From the NCBI RefSeq assembly GCF_004341885.1, contig NZ_SLVX01000007.1:186001-250000 (forward strand): a DNA stretch of 64,000 bases. The letters run 5' to 3'. The notes beneath the pieces are model-generated. The model was not told where the DNA came from and searched no databases. It saw nothing but the letters and a program-made list of their open reading frames with translations. The stretch comes from Shinella granuli (GTDB lineage Bacteria > Pseudomonadota > Alphaproteobacteria > Rhizobiales > Rhizobiaceae). Shown piece after piece: positions 47,701-55,264 of the stretch (position 1 is the first letter of the stretch; each line of letters begins with the position of its first letter). Made by a program: the position numbers and the translations under genes.

Positions 47701-47958
47701 TTGCGGATTTTCCTCGGGCTCATCGCCATCATCGTTGGTGCCATTGTGCTGGCCATCCTGACAGTCGATTCCTGGCTTGTGATCGGAGAGCGTGCCCAGG
47801 GCGGACACGCGCCCCGCACCGCTGCGGAACAGACTGCGGCGGAAGAGCGCGCCAAGGCCAGCCAAGCTGAGGCAATCAAGGCTGCGGACGAGGCAATGAA
47901 TGCGATAGACGGTCACGTCGAAGACGGAATGGCCGGACGCAAGGGGACGGCGCATTGA
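47701..47958 (+). CDS. Small membrane-anchored protein with helical tail
   Basis: An 85-aa protein from a TTG start. One transmembrane helix (about 2-21, RIFLGLIAIIVGAIVLAILTV) is followed by an Ala/Glu/Lys-rich segment (TAAEQTAAEERAKASQAEAI-type) likely to be a coiled coil. The Shine-Dalgarno is weak (CCAGGG). I do not recognise a family. It lies between repeat C and the integrase remnant within the accessory stretch. There is no alternative ATG before residue 66. Confidence 0.5.
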   Translation: MRIFLGLIAIIVGAIVLAILTVDSWLVIGERAQGGHAPRTAAEQTAAEERAKASQAEAIKAADEAMNAIDGHVEDGMAGRKGTAH

Positions 47959-47982
47959 GCGCTAAGCGGCGGGTCTCCCGCA

Positions 47983-48165
47983 TTGCGGCGTTCATGGCGC
48001 CACCGGGCGTCGCTCACCGGCCACGTAACCTCAAAAGAAGCCATCCGCTACACGAAAGCAGCCGAGCAAAAACGACTCGCCAAGGCAGCAATAGACCTCA
48101 TCGGCCGGCTAGACGAGGAGGATGCGGGTGAGGACGAAACCGAGAACAAAAGTGTCCAGAAATAA
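47983..48165 (+). pseudogene. C-terminal remnant of a tyrosine integrase
   Basis: A 60-codon frame whose centre, TGHVTSKEAIRYTKAAEQ, followed by KRLAKAAIDLIGRL, matches the extreme C-terminus of phage/element tyrosine integrases: the GH of the last catalytic box, the nucleophile Tyr (IRYTKAA) and the conserved (D/E)Q-KRLA helix. The rest of the integrase, including the Arg and HxxR boxes, is missing upstream, and the sequence just before TGH is shifted or scrambled. It lies 67 bases from the 3' end of tRNA-Leu, the usual place for an integrase. Confidence 0.65.
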
Positions 48166-48207
48166 GGACTGTGCTTCCCTGACGGGCGAAGAAAGCCCAA
48201 AAAACAA

Positions 48208-48226
48208 GGAAAAACCACGCGGTTTT
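48208..48226 (-). terminator. Terminator of tRNA-Leu
   Basis: On the minus strand AAAACC-GCGT-GGTTTT followed by T, starting 7 bases after the tRNA 3' end: a 6-bp stem, 4-base loop and five-T run. A second T-rich run (TTGTTTTTTGGG) follows. Confidence 0.75.
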
Positions 48227-48232
48227 CGCTGT

Positions 48233-48317
48233 TGGTGCCCCATGCCGGAATCGAACCAGCACTCCTTTCGGAACTCGATTTTGAGTCGAGCGCGTCTACC
48301 AGTTCCGCCAATGGGGC
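48233..48317 (-). tRNA. tRNA-Leu (anticodon CAA)
   Basis: An 85-base leucine tRNA read on the minus strand. Acceptor stem GCCCCAT / ATGGGGC, discriminator A, encoded CCA end. Anticodon stem CTCGA / TCGAG with loop CTCAAAA, so the anticodon is CAA, decoding UUG. A long variable arm (GTTCCGAAAGGAGT region) and T-loop GGTTCGATTCC confirm a class II leucine tRNA. An integrase remnant lies beyond its 3' end. Confidence 0.95.
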
Positions 48318-48479
48318 ACGGCACTTGCAGCCATCGCCGTTTACACGAAGCATCCGTGGGCGGCAACCGGCAAATCCCCCTTGCGTGGACGATCACTTGT
48401 TTGTGCGGGTGATTTACAACGCCGCCTCACCTGATAGAACTCGGCGCCGTTTCGTCGGCATCCTCGCCGGCCCGATTGG

Positions 48480-48998
48480 ATGATGCTGATGACCGCACCT
48501 CTCGACCTTTCCCGCAGGATTTCCGCAGGTCTCCTGACGCTCGGCATGGCGGCGACCGTGGGTGGGGCGCTCGGCTTCGAGCATATCGGCGGCTACATTC
48601 CCTGCGCGCTCTGCCTGTTGCAGCGCGATCCCTATTATTACGGCATTCCGGTCGCGATCGCCGCGCTGCTGTCGGCGCTTTTCGGCGGCCCGGCCTGGCT
48701 GACGCGGCTGCTGCTCGCTGTCGCAGGCATCATGATGCTCGTCGGCGCCGGCATGGGCGTCTATCATGCGGGCGTGGAGTGGGGTTTCTGGGAGGGGCCT
48801 GCGACCTGCGCGACCTCGGCGCAGGGCGTCACGCAGAATGCCGGCGATCTCCTCGCCGACCTCAACGCCAAGCACGGGCCGTCCTGCACGCAAGCGTCCT
48901 TCCGTTTCCTCGGCCTGTCCTTCGCCGGCTGGAATGTGATCGCAAGCCTCATCCTCGCCGCGATCGCCTTCTCGGGCGTGCGGTCGGCGAAAGCCTGA
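48480..48998 (+). CDS. dsbB: DsbB-family disulfide bond formation protein
   Basis: A 172-aa inner-membrane protein of the DsbB family that passes electrons from periplasmic thiol oxidation to quinone. Four hydrophobic helices are visible. The first periplasmic loop has C42-x-x-C45 (PCALCLLQRD, with the conserved Gln-Arg), and the second has C110 and C136 (GPATCATS, GPSCTQAS). ATG 48480 is followed by in-frame ATGs at 48483 and 48489, so the exact start is uncertain. No dsbA is adjacent. Confidence 0.9.
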   Translation: MMLMTAPLDLSRRISAGLLTLGMAATVGGALGFEHIGGYIPCALCLLQRDPYYYGIPVAIAALLSALFGGPAWLTRLLLAVAGIMMLVGAGMGVYHAGVEWGFWEGPATCATSAQGVTQNAGDLLADLNAKHGPSCTQASFRFLGLSFAGWNVIASLILAAIAFSGVRSAKA

Positions 48999-49068
48999 TA
49001 TCCCCGCAACCCGGTCGCAAATGCCTATGGGTGCCGCAAAAACGCCTGGCGTTTCTGCGGTTCCGGCA

Positions 49069-49626
49069 TCAGGGCTGCAGTTCGACGTCCCAGTAGAGAT
49101 AGTCCATCCAGCTTTCGTGCAGATAGTTGGGTGGAAACAGTCGCCCGTTGTTGTGCAGATCCTGAACCGTCGGATGGTAGGGCTTCTGATGCGGGTGCAT
49201 GCCCGCCTGCTTCGGCAGCTTGCTGCCTTTTCTCAAATTGCACGGGGAGCAGGCCGCGACCACGTTGCACCATGTCGTCTCGCCGCCATGGGCGCGCGGG
49301 ATGACATGGTCGAAGGTCAGGTCGTCCGGCGACCCGCAGTACTGGCATTCGAACTTGTCGCGCAGGAACACGTTGAACCGGGTGAAGGCCGGGTGGCGTG
49401 ACGGCTGCACGTATGTTTTCAGGCACACGACGCTCGGCAGGCGCATCGTGAAACTCGGGGACGATACCGAATGGTCGTATTCGGCGATGATGTTTACACG
49501 GTCTAGAAACACGGCCTTGATCGCGTCCTGCCAGGACCAGAGCGACAAGGGGTAATAACTCAGCGGCCTGTAGTCAGCATTCAGTACAAGGGCTGGCAGG
49601 GCCTGTGGTGAAACAGAAATCGTCAA
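49069..49626 (-). CDS. HNH endonuclease
   Basis: A 185-aa protein with a C-terminal HNH nuclease domain (about 88-135): zinc-binding C94-x-x-C97 (CQYCG) and C126-x-x-C129 (CSPC), catalytic D106-H107 (FDHVIPRAHGG) and N121. The N-terminal LVLNADYRPLSYYPLSLWSWQDAIKAVFLDRV is conserved in a widespread housekeeping HNH family (parts: LNADYRPLSYYPLSLW, AVFLDRV). Its role is unknown; the wide conservation argues against a phage or restriction origin. Confidence 0.88.
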   Translation of the reverse strand: MTISVSPQALPALVLNADYRPLSYYPLSLWSWQDAIKAVFLDRVNIIAEYDHSVSSPSFTMRLPSVVCLKTYVQPSRHPAFTRFNVFLRDKFECQYCGSPDDLTFDHVIPRAHGGETTWCNVVAACSPCNLRKGSKLPKQAGMHPHQKPYHPTVQDLHNNGRLFPPNYLHESWMDYLYWDVELQP

Positions 49627-49731
49627 GGGCTTCTCCTGATCGATTCGGCATCTGCCCTTCTATATTAGGCCCGTTGTTACAGCATTGTGAAGCGGGAAAG
49701 GAAAAGCGAAAACAAGCTATTTCGCGAAGGC

Positions 49732-50388
49732 TCAGCCTTCGAGCACCGGCGCCGCCTCGCGTCGCATCTCCCGCGAATAATAGGCCCAGAACAGCCGGGC
49801 CGAGACGCCGCGCCAGGGCGACCAGCCCTCCGCGATCCGGTCGAGTTCCTGCGGGCTCGGGCGCACGGCAAGGCCGAGCGCATGGGCGACCGCATTCTGC
49901 AGCGCGATATCGCCGGATGGGAAGATATCCGGATGGCCGCCGCAAAAGAGCAGGTAGACATCCGCCGTCCAGCGGCCGATGCCCTTGATGGCGGTCAGCC
50001 GCCGCGTGGCCGCCGCCGCTTCCATGCGGCAGACGGCGTCGAGGTCGAGTTCGCCGCGATCGACCACCTCGGCGGCGCGGCGCAGCGTCTCCGCCTTGGC
50101 GCGCGACAGACCCACCGTGCGACAGTCCTCGTCGGACAGGGCGAGGATGTGGTGGGGGGTGATGTCGCCGGCCGCCTCCTCGAGCCGGTGCCAGATGGCA
50201 TCGGCGCTGGCGCGCGAGACCATCTGTGCGACGATGATGCCGGCAAGGCCGCGATAGCCGGGCGAAAGGCGCCGCAGCGGCACGGGGCCGGCCTTGTCGA
50301 TGACGGTGAAAAGACGCGCGTCGAGCAGGGCGAGATCGACGAGACCCGCCGCGACATCCGCATCCGTCCTGATCATGTGCAACTGCAT
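49732..50388 (-). CDS. DNA-3-methyladenine glycosylase II (AlkA-type)
   Basis: A 218-aa HhH-GPD superfamily base-excision glycosylase. Seen: helix-hairpin-helix LTAIKGIGRWTA (131-142) and catalytic D160 (FPSGDIALQ), with VAQMVSRASADAIW in the N-terminal helical part. It removes alkylated bases such as 3-methyladenine. ATG 50388 gives MQLHMIRTD; ATG 50376 is an alternative. It is divergent from gluQ; repeat copy B stands in the gap. Confidence 0.87.
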   Translation of the reverse strand: MQLHMIRTDADVAAGLVDLALLDARLFTVIDKAGPVPLRRLSPGYRGLAGIIVAQMVSRASADAIWHRLEEAAGDITPHHILALSDEDCRTVGLSRAKAETLRRAAEVVDRGELDLDAVCRMEAAAATRRLTAIKGIGRWTADVYLLFCGGHPDIFPSGDIALQNAVAHALGLAVRPSPQELDRIAEGWSPWRGVSARLFWAYYSREMRREAAPVLEG

Positions 50389-50452
50389 TTTCCCGAGTGG
50401 CCTCGACCCTTGCTGCCACGGCAACCCTTGCGCCTCAGGTCCCTGATTTTCC

Positions 50453-50497
50453 GCATGCCGTTGTCGCAAAACCGCTGCGCACCTTTGTGCGGCATGC
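50453..50497 (+). repeat. Covarying-stem intergenic hairpin, copy B
   Basis: The core reads CGCAAAACCGCTGCGCACCT. The ends pair perfectly over 8 bp: GCATGCCG at 50453-50460 against CGGCATGC at 50490-50497. It lies between the divergent glycosylase and gluQ starts. About 30 bases to the left it also resembles copy A (CTTGCGCCTCAGGTCCCTGA against CCTGCGCTTCAGGGCCTTGA). Confidence 0.8.
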
Positions 50498-50521
50498 TTT
50501 ATTGGCGTAACGCGCCTCTTC

Positions 50522-51445
50522 ATGCCAGAAGACCTCATGCACACCGCTTTGTCAAAAAATCGTGTCTTCCGGTTCGCACCCAGCCCGAATGGCCTCCTGC
50601 ATCTCGGTCATGCGCTTTCGGCGATGCTCAACCACGAGCTTGCCGCGGCCTGCGGCGGGCGGTTCCTGCTGCGCATGGAAGACATCGACCCCGCCCGCTC
50701 GCGACCCGAATTCGAGCAGGCGATCTATCGCGATCTCGCCTGGCTGGGCCTTGACTGGGAAAAGCCGGTGCGGCGCCAGTCGGAGCATCTTGCCTTCTAC
50801 GGCGCGGCGCTGGAGCGCCTCACGGCGATGGGCGTGCTCTATCCGGGTTTCCTCAGCCGCGGAGAGGTGAAGGCGCGGGTTCTGGCGCAGGAGGCTGCAG
50901 GTGGAACCTGGCTGCGTGATCCGGACGGGGCGCCGCTCTATCCGACGGAAGAGCGCTCGCTCGACCGGAACCTGGCGCTCGGCTGGATCGCGGCGGGGCG
51001 GCGGCATGCCTGGCGGCTCGACATGGAGAAGGCGCTGGCGCTCGTGCCGGAGGCGCTCACCTGGTCGGAGGCGGGCGAGGGGCCGGACGGTGAGACGGGC
51101 GCCGTCGTGGCGCGGCCGGAGCGCTGGGGCGACGTCATCCTGTCCCGCCCGGATGCGCCGGCGAGCTACCACCTTGCCGTGGTGCTCGACGATGCGGCAC
51201 AGGGCATCACCGACGTGGTGCGCGGGCAGGATCTGTTTCATGCGACGGCCTTGCACCGCCTGCTGCAAAGCCTGCTCGGCCTGCCGGCGCCTTGCTATCG
51301 TCACCATGGGCTGGTGCCGGGGCCGGACGGGCGAAAGCTTTCCAAGAGCAACGAGGATACCGGCCTTGCCGCCTACCGGGAAAGGGGCGTGTCACCTGCC
51401 GGCATTCGCGCCCTGCTCGCGGGCTATGGCTTCGTCCTCCATTGA
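50522..51445 (+). CDS. gluQ: Glutamyl-Q tRNA(Asp) synthetase
   Basis: A truncated glutamyl-tRNA synthetase homologue (307 aa) that attaches glutamate to queuosine in tRNA-Asp. Seen: FAPSPNGLLHLGHALSA with the HIGH-type HLGH at 27-30, the zinc-less catalytic core, LDDAAQGITDVVRGQDL, and KLSKS (KMSKS type) near 272. It lacks the anticodon-binding domain, as expected for GluQ. ATG 50537 (MHTALSK) is an alternative start. Its last 54 bases overlap the end of the opposite-strand YihY gene. Confidence 0.92.
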   Translation: MPEDLMHTALSKNRVFRFAPSPNGLLHLGHALSAMLNHELAAACGGRFLLRMEDIDPARSRPEFEQAIYRDLAWLGLDWEKPVRRQSEHLAFYGAALERLTAMGVLYPGFLSRGEVKARVLAQEAAGGTWLRDPDGAPLYPTEERSLDRNLALGWIAAGRRHAWRLDMEKALALVPEALTWSEAGEGPDGETGAVVARPERWGDVILSRPDAPASYHLAVVLDDAAQGITDVVRGQDLFHATALHRLLQSLLGLPAPCYRHHGLVPGPDGRKLSKSNEDTGLAAYRERGVSPAGIRALLAGYGFVLH

Positions 51446-52336
51446 ATCCTCCTCGGGTTGCGGCTGCTTGCGCACGCCGCGGATCCGGTCGAGGATCACG
51501 TGCTTCACCCGGTACTTCATCAGCGCCGCGTTGATTTCCGCGCCGATGATGAAGATCGCCCCGACGATGTAGAGAAAGACCAGCGCGATCATGATCGAGG
51601 CGAGGCCGGCATAGGTCGAGACGTAGTTGGCGAAGGTGGCGAGGTAGGAGGCGAAGGCATAGGCGCCGATGCCCCAGGCGATCAGCGTCACCAGGATGCC
51701 GGGCAGCACGTCGGCGATCTTGCGCCGGCCGGCGGGCAGCCAGAGATGGGCTATCAGGAGGCCGACGAGCAGCACCAGGACGGTGCCGAAGAGCCCCCAG
51801 CTTTCCACCCAGGAATAGACATAGGTGAGCCAGGGCAGCCAATCGCCCGTTGCCCGCACCGCAAGGGGCGCTGCCACGAGCACGATGCTGAGGATCGCCA
51901 GCGCCAGCACGCCGGCGATGACGAAGCCGAGGCTGGCAAGGCGCGTGACGTACCAGTAGCGTGTCTCGGCCACCCGGTAGGCGCGGTTGAGCGAGACGCG
52001 CAGCGCCTCCACGCCGTTCGAGGCGAAATAGGCGGCGGCGAGCACGGAGACCGTCAGCAGGCCGCCGCGCGGAATCGTGAGCACCGCCACCACCTCGCGC
52101 GAGATCGGCGCGGCGATCGATTCCGGCCAGGTATCGAAGATGAGGTGCACGGCGGTTTCGGCGAACTGGTCGGCGCCGAGGAAGGAGCCGAGCGCGGTGC
52201 CGAAGATCAGGAAGGGGAAGATGGCCAGCAGCGTCGACAGCGCGACATGGCTTGCCATCGCCCAGCCGTCGTCTTCGGAAAAGTGCCAGATCGCATCGAA
52301 GACGACCTTGTAGGCAAGGCGGATGGCGGTCGGCAT
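51392..52336 (-). CDS. YihY/BrkB-family membrane protein
   Basis: A 314-aa inner-membrane protein of the YihY (once called BrkB or RNase BN) family with about six hydrophobic helices. Seen: DDGWAMASHVALSTLLAIFPF near 25-45 (the family DxxxxLAAxxAFxxLxSLxP pattern), SNGVEALRVSLNRAYRV and the C-terminal GAEINAALMK. The acidic tail QPQPEEDSMEDEA is soluble. Function is unknown; it is not an RNase. ATG 52336 was chosen over a TTG six bases upstream. The 54-base tail overlap with gluQ is antisense. Confidence 0.87.
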   Translation of the reverse strand: MPTAIRLAYKVVFDAIWHFSEDDGWAMASHVALSTLLAIFPFLIFGTALGSFLGADQFAETAVHLIFDTWPESIAAPISREVVAVLTIPRGGLLTVSVLAAAYFASNGVEALRVSLNRAYRVAETRYWYVTRLASLGFVIAGVLALAILSIVLVAAPLAVRATGDWLPWLTYVYSWVESWGLFGTVLVLLVGLLIAHLWLPAGRRKIADVLPGILVTLIAWGIGAYAFASYLATFANYVSTYAGLASIMIALVFLYIVGAIFIIGAEINAALMKYRVKHVILDRIRGVRKQPQPEEDSMEDEAIAREQGANAGR

Positions 52337-52529
52337 CGGCAATCTCGTCCCTCGCGGCCGTCTCCGGCCGTCTCTTGCATTGTCTGCCCGGGTATAACCC
52401 CTTACATCGGGATCGGTTCAGGGGGGACCCGGATTCAATGGTCTGTCACGCGCCCGCGCATCGGGAACGACATGCGGCGCGCTGGTGGTGAATATGGGAA
52501 ACACGAACGGATTTGTACAGGAAACCGCC

Positions 52530-53378
52530 ATGCCTTCTTCAAATGCCACAACGCCGCCGAGCATCATCGTCACGGGATGCTCCTCGGGCATCGGCGCCCA
52601 TTGCGCCCGGGCGCTGAAGGCGGAGGGCTGGCGGGTCTTCGCGACGGTGCGCCGGCAGGAGGATCTCGCGAGCCTTGAGGCCGACGGCATCGAGGCGCTT
52701 CTGATGGATTATACGAAGCCCGACACGATCGCCGCGCTTGTCGAGACGGTGCTGGCGCGCACTAGCGGCCGGCTGGATGCGCTCTTCAACAACGGCGCCT
52801 ATGGCCAGGCCGGTGCCGTCGAGGACCTGCCGGTCGAGGCGCTGCGGATGCAGTTCGAGACCAATGTCTTCGGCTGGCACGACCTGACGCGGCGGGTGAT
52901 CCCCGTCATGCGCCGGCAGGGTTCTGGGCGCATCGTGCAGTGCTCGTCGATCCTCGGCATCGTGCCCTATCGCTGGCGCGGCGCCTACAATGCCTCGAAA
53001 TTCGCGCTCGAGGCCCTGTCGCTGACGTTGCGCATGGAGCTTGCGGGTTCGGGCATACATGTCAGTCTCATCGAGCCGGGGCCGATCGCCTCGCGCTTCA
53101 CGGCCAATGCGCTGACGCATATCGAGCGGAACATCGACCTCGAAAATTCCGTGCATGCGGACGAGTATCGCCGCCAGTTGCAGCGGCTGCGCGGTGAGGC
53201 AAAGCCCGCGCGCGGAAAGCTCGGCCCCGAGGCGGTGCATGCGGTGCTGCGCCACGCGCTGACGGCGAAAACGCCCCGGCCGCACTATGTCGTGACGACG
53301 CCGGCCAAGCAGGGCGTGCTCCTGAAAAAGCTGCTGCCGGCGGCGCTCTTCTACCGGATCATCGGCAGGCTCGGCTGA
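52530..53378 (+). CDS. SDR-family oxidoreductase
   Basis: A 282-aa classical short-chain dehydrogenase. Cofactor motif TGCSSGIG (15-22), FNNGAYG (86-92), catalytic S140, Y153 and K157 (YNASK). The C-terminal 60 residues (KTPRPHYVVTTPAKQGVLLKKLLPAALFYRII) are basic and hydrophobic and may contact membrane; such SDRs resemble retinol or 17-beta-hydroxysteroid dehydrogenase-like proteins. The substrate is unknown. AGGA precedes ATG 52530. Confidence 0.87.
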   Translation: MPSSNATTPPSIIVTGCSSGIGAHCARALKAEGWRVFATVRRQEDLASLEADGIEALLMDYTKPDTIAALVETVLARTSGRLDALFNNGAYGQAGAVEDLPVEALRMQFETNVFGWHDLTRRVIPVMRRQGSGRIVQCSSILGIVPYRWRGAYNASKFALEALSLTLRMELAGSGIHVSLIEPGPIASRFTANALTHIERNIDLENSVHADEYRRQLQRLRGEAKPARGKLGPEAVHAVLRHALTAKTPRPHYVVTTPAKQGVLLKKLLPAALFYRIIGRLG

Positions 53379-53434
53379 CGCGGCGCGGCGTCGCAGGGTT
53401 TCAGCCTGCAAAAAGCGTGCACTTTGCGCGAAAT

Positions 53435-53452
53435 GCCCTATGTGAATAGGGC
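53435..53452. other. Small hairpin upstream of the HIG1-type gene
   Basis: A perfect 7-bp stem (GCCCTAT / ATAGGGC) with loop GTGA, 27 bases before the HIG1-type start codon. It may be an operator or a leader hairpin. No FNR/FixK-type box (TTGAT-N4-ATCAA) was seen nearby. Confidence 0.4.
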
Positions 53453-53478
53453 TGACGGAAATCAAATCGGATCGTTGC

Positions 53479-53676
53479 ATGTCTTCCTTCCTCACCTTCA
53501 TGACCCTGCTCGTCATGGGCCTCGTCGCCATCGTGCTGGTGCGCGGTCTCGTCAACATGGCCAGGGGCGGCAGCGGCAACACGTCGAACAAGCTGATGCA
53601 GCTTCGCGTGCTCTTGCAGGCGATCGCGATCGTCCTCATCATGCTGACGCTCTGGATCACGGGCGGCGGGCGCTGA
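53479..53676 (+). CDS. HIG1-type twin-transmembrane small protein
   Basis: A 65-aa protein with two helices (2-24 and 43-61) joined by a short polar loop containing NTSNKLMQLRVLLQ, the core of the HIG1 domain (consensus S-N-x-LM-x-x-R-V-x-x-Q). In mitochondria and some alphaproteobacteria HIG1 proteins associate with cytochrome oxidase; a respiratory role here is inference. It is 7 bases upstream of the adenosyltransferase gene and probably co-transcribed. Confidence 0.8.
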   Translation: MSSFLTFMTLLVMGLVAIVLVRGLVNMARGGSGNTSNKLMQLRVLLQAIAIVLIMLTLWITGGGR

Positions 53677-53683
53677 GGGGAAC

Positions 53684-54262
53684 ATGGTCAAGCTCAACAA
53701 GATCTACACGCGCACGGGCGACGACGGCACGACCGGCCTCGTCGCCGGGCCGCGCCGCAAGAAGCATGACCTGCGCGTCGAATCCTATGGCGAGGTGGAC
53801 GAGGCCAATTCCTGCATCGGCCTGGTGCGCCAGCATCTTGCCGATCATCCCGAACTCGACGCGATGCTGGTGCGCATCCAGAACGATCTCTTCGATCTCG
53901 GCGCGGACCTCGCGACGCCGGAGACCGGCAGGAAGCTCGACTACGAGCCTCTGCGTATCGCGCAGGTCCAGGTGGAGCGGCTGGAGCGGGAAATCGACCT
54001 GCTCAATGCCGATCTTCAGCCGCTGCGCTCCTTCGTCCTGCCGGGTGGCGTGCCCGCTGCGGCTGCGCTGCATCTTGCACGCACCGTCGCGCGCCGGGCG
54101 GAGCGGCGCATCGTCGCCCTGCAGGATATCGAGGGCGAAGCGGTCTCGGCTGCCGCCGCGGCCTATATCAACCGGCTCTCCGATTTCCTCTTCGTTGCCG
54201 CGCGCTGGGTCAACGACAAGGGGCGTACGGACATATTGTGGGTTCCGGGCAAGAACAGGTAA
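53684..54262 (+). CDS. Cob(I)alamin adenosyltransferase (PduO-type)
   Basis: A 192-aa PduO-type ATP:cob(I)alamin adenosyltransferase that makes adenosylcobalamin. Seen: the ATP-binding TRTGDDGTTGL at 9-19, GEVDEANSCIG near 37-47, ARRAERR near 132 and NRLSDFLFVAAR near 162. It is not CobO-type (no P-loop), so I give no symbol. It follows the HIG1-type gene by 7 bases and precedes the rhomboid gene by 33. Confidence 0.92.
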   Translation: MVKLNKIYTRTGDDGTTGLVAGPRRKKHDLRVESYGEVDEANSCIGLVRQHLADHPELDAMLVRIQNDLFDLGADLATPETGRKLDYEPLRIAQVQVERLEREIDLLNADLQPLRSFVLPGGVPAAAALHLARTVARRAERRIVALQDIEGEAVSAAAAAYINRLSDFLFVAARWVNDKGRTDILWVPGKNR

Positions 54263-54295
54263 GCTCGCTTCCAGACGCCTTGGGGAAGGGGATTC

Positions 54296-55081
54296 ATGTT
54301 CATACCGCTGCACGACGCGAACGCCCTCAAATACATCAAGGTGCAGTATGTCACGATCAGCCTGATCGCGATCAATGTCGCGGTCTGGCTGGTGACCGGA
54401 CTTGCCTCGACGCAGGCCTTTTCCGATGCGACGGTGGTCGGCCTCGGCTATATCCCCGCGGTCGTCTTCGATTTCGCCGACCTGGAGCCGAGCCTCGTGC
54501 TGGTGCCGGAGGATGCGACCTATATCACCTATGCGTTCCTGCACGGCGATTTCATGCATCTCGCCTCGAACATGCTGTTCCTCTGGGTGTTCGGCGACAA
54601 TGTCGAGGATGCGCTCGGCCATGTCCGCTTCCTCCTTTTCTACCTGCTCTGCGCGGCGGCCGGCGCGCTGGTGCACGGCCTCGTGCAGCCGGATTCGGAG
54701 GCGCCGCTGATCGGCGCCTCGGGGGCGATCTCCGGCGTGGTGGCGGCCTATTTCCTGCTGCATCCGAAGGTGCGCGTCTGGGTGCTGGTGTTCTTCCGCA
54801 TTCCCCTGCCGCTGCCGGCGGTCATTCCGCTCGCCTTCTGGATCGCCCAGCAGTTCTACATGCTGGTGGTCGACAGCGACAGCGGCGTTTCCTGGGGTGC
54901 CCATGTCGGCGGCATCCTCGCGGGCGGGCTTCTCGTGCTCGTGCTGCGGCGGCGGGGCGTGCCGCTGTTCGACCGGACGATCGTCACGCCGAAGGCGGTG
55001 CGGCATGTCGAGGCGACGCCCGTCGCCACCGAGGAGACGGCCGCGCGCCCCTCCGCGCGGCCGACCCATTGGGGACGATGA
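54296..55081 (+). CDS. Rhomboid-family intramembrane serine protease
   Basis: A 261-aa membrane protein with about six helices. The catalytic dyad is Ser142 (GASGAISG) and His203 (SWGAHVGG); the oxyanion-site HGDFMHLASN is present (H83, H88, N92). It cleaves transmembrane substrates; none can be named. The C-terminal 45 residues are a soluble basic tail. The gene may be the last of the HIG1-adenosyltransferase group; the etf promoter follows 20 bases after its stop. Confidence 0.9.
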   Translation: MFIPLHDANALKYIKVQYVTISLIAINVAVWLVTGLASTQAFSDATVVGLGYIPAVVFDFADLEPSLVLVPEDATYITYAFLHGDFMHLASNMLFLWVFGDNVEDALGHVRFLLFYLLCAAAGALVHGLVQPDSEAPLIGASGAISGVVAAYFLLHPKVRVWVLVFFRIPLPLPAVIPLAFWIAQQFYMLVVDSDSGVSWGAHVGGILAGGLLVLVLRRRGVPLFDRTIVTPKAVRHVEATPVATEETAARPSARPTHWGR

Positions 55082-55100
55082 GCGTGCCGTGATGGGAAAA

Positions 55101-55116
55101 TTGACGTGAACGTAAA
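55101..55116. promoter_or_regulatory. LiuR-like palindromic operator upstream of etfBA
   Basis: TTGACGTGAACGTAAA: the halves TTGACGT and ACGTAAA pair in 6 of 7 positions around a two-base centre. From memory this resembles the palindromes reported for LiuR, the MerR-family regulator of branched-chain amino acid and fatty acid catabolism, whose targets include electron-transfer flavoprotein genes. No liuR gene is in the window. Confidence 0.55.
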
Positions 55117-55129
55117 GGTAATTTATAAC
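55101..55129 (+). promoter_or_regulatory. Sigma-70 promoter of etfBA
   Basis: -35 TTGACG at 55101-55106, exactly 17 bases, then -10 TATAAC at 55124-55129 (five of six each). It is the best promoter in the window. The LiuR-like palindrome covers the -35 and half the spacer, so a bound regulator would compete with RNA polymerase. The start site would be about 55136, giving a leader of about 130 bases. Confidence 0.75.
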
Positions 55130-55213
55130 CTGCCCGTTTTCACGCCGGGAGGGGTCGTGGCGCATTGTAATTGGGAAAAAAACGCGTATCGATGTCGCCA
55201 ACCGACAATCAGG

Positions 55214-55235
55214 GCGCCTTTGAAAGGCGCATTTT
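55214..55235 (+). terminator. Terminator-like hairpin inside the etfB leader
   Basis: GCGCCTT-TGA-AAGGCGC followed by ATTTTC lies between the promoter and the etfB start (30 bases before it). It has the form of a short intrinsic terminator with a brief T-run. It could attenuate, or simply shield the 5' end of the mRNA. Confidence 0.5.
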
Positions 55236-55264
55236 CCCTCGCGGGCATTTGAAGGAAGGAAGCC

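Noticed and set aside
45987-48232. Direct repeat of the tRNA-Leu 3' end as the left attachment site
   Set aside because: I looked for copies of TGGTGCCCCATGCCGG and shorter parts to the left as far as the BON gene and found none that I trust; a degenerate copy would need a computed search.
48122-48483. Short frames across the tRNA-Leu gene
   Set aside because: They overlap a convincing tRNA and its terminator and cannot be genes.
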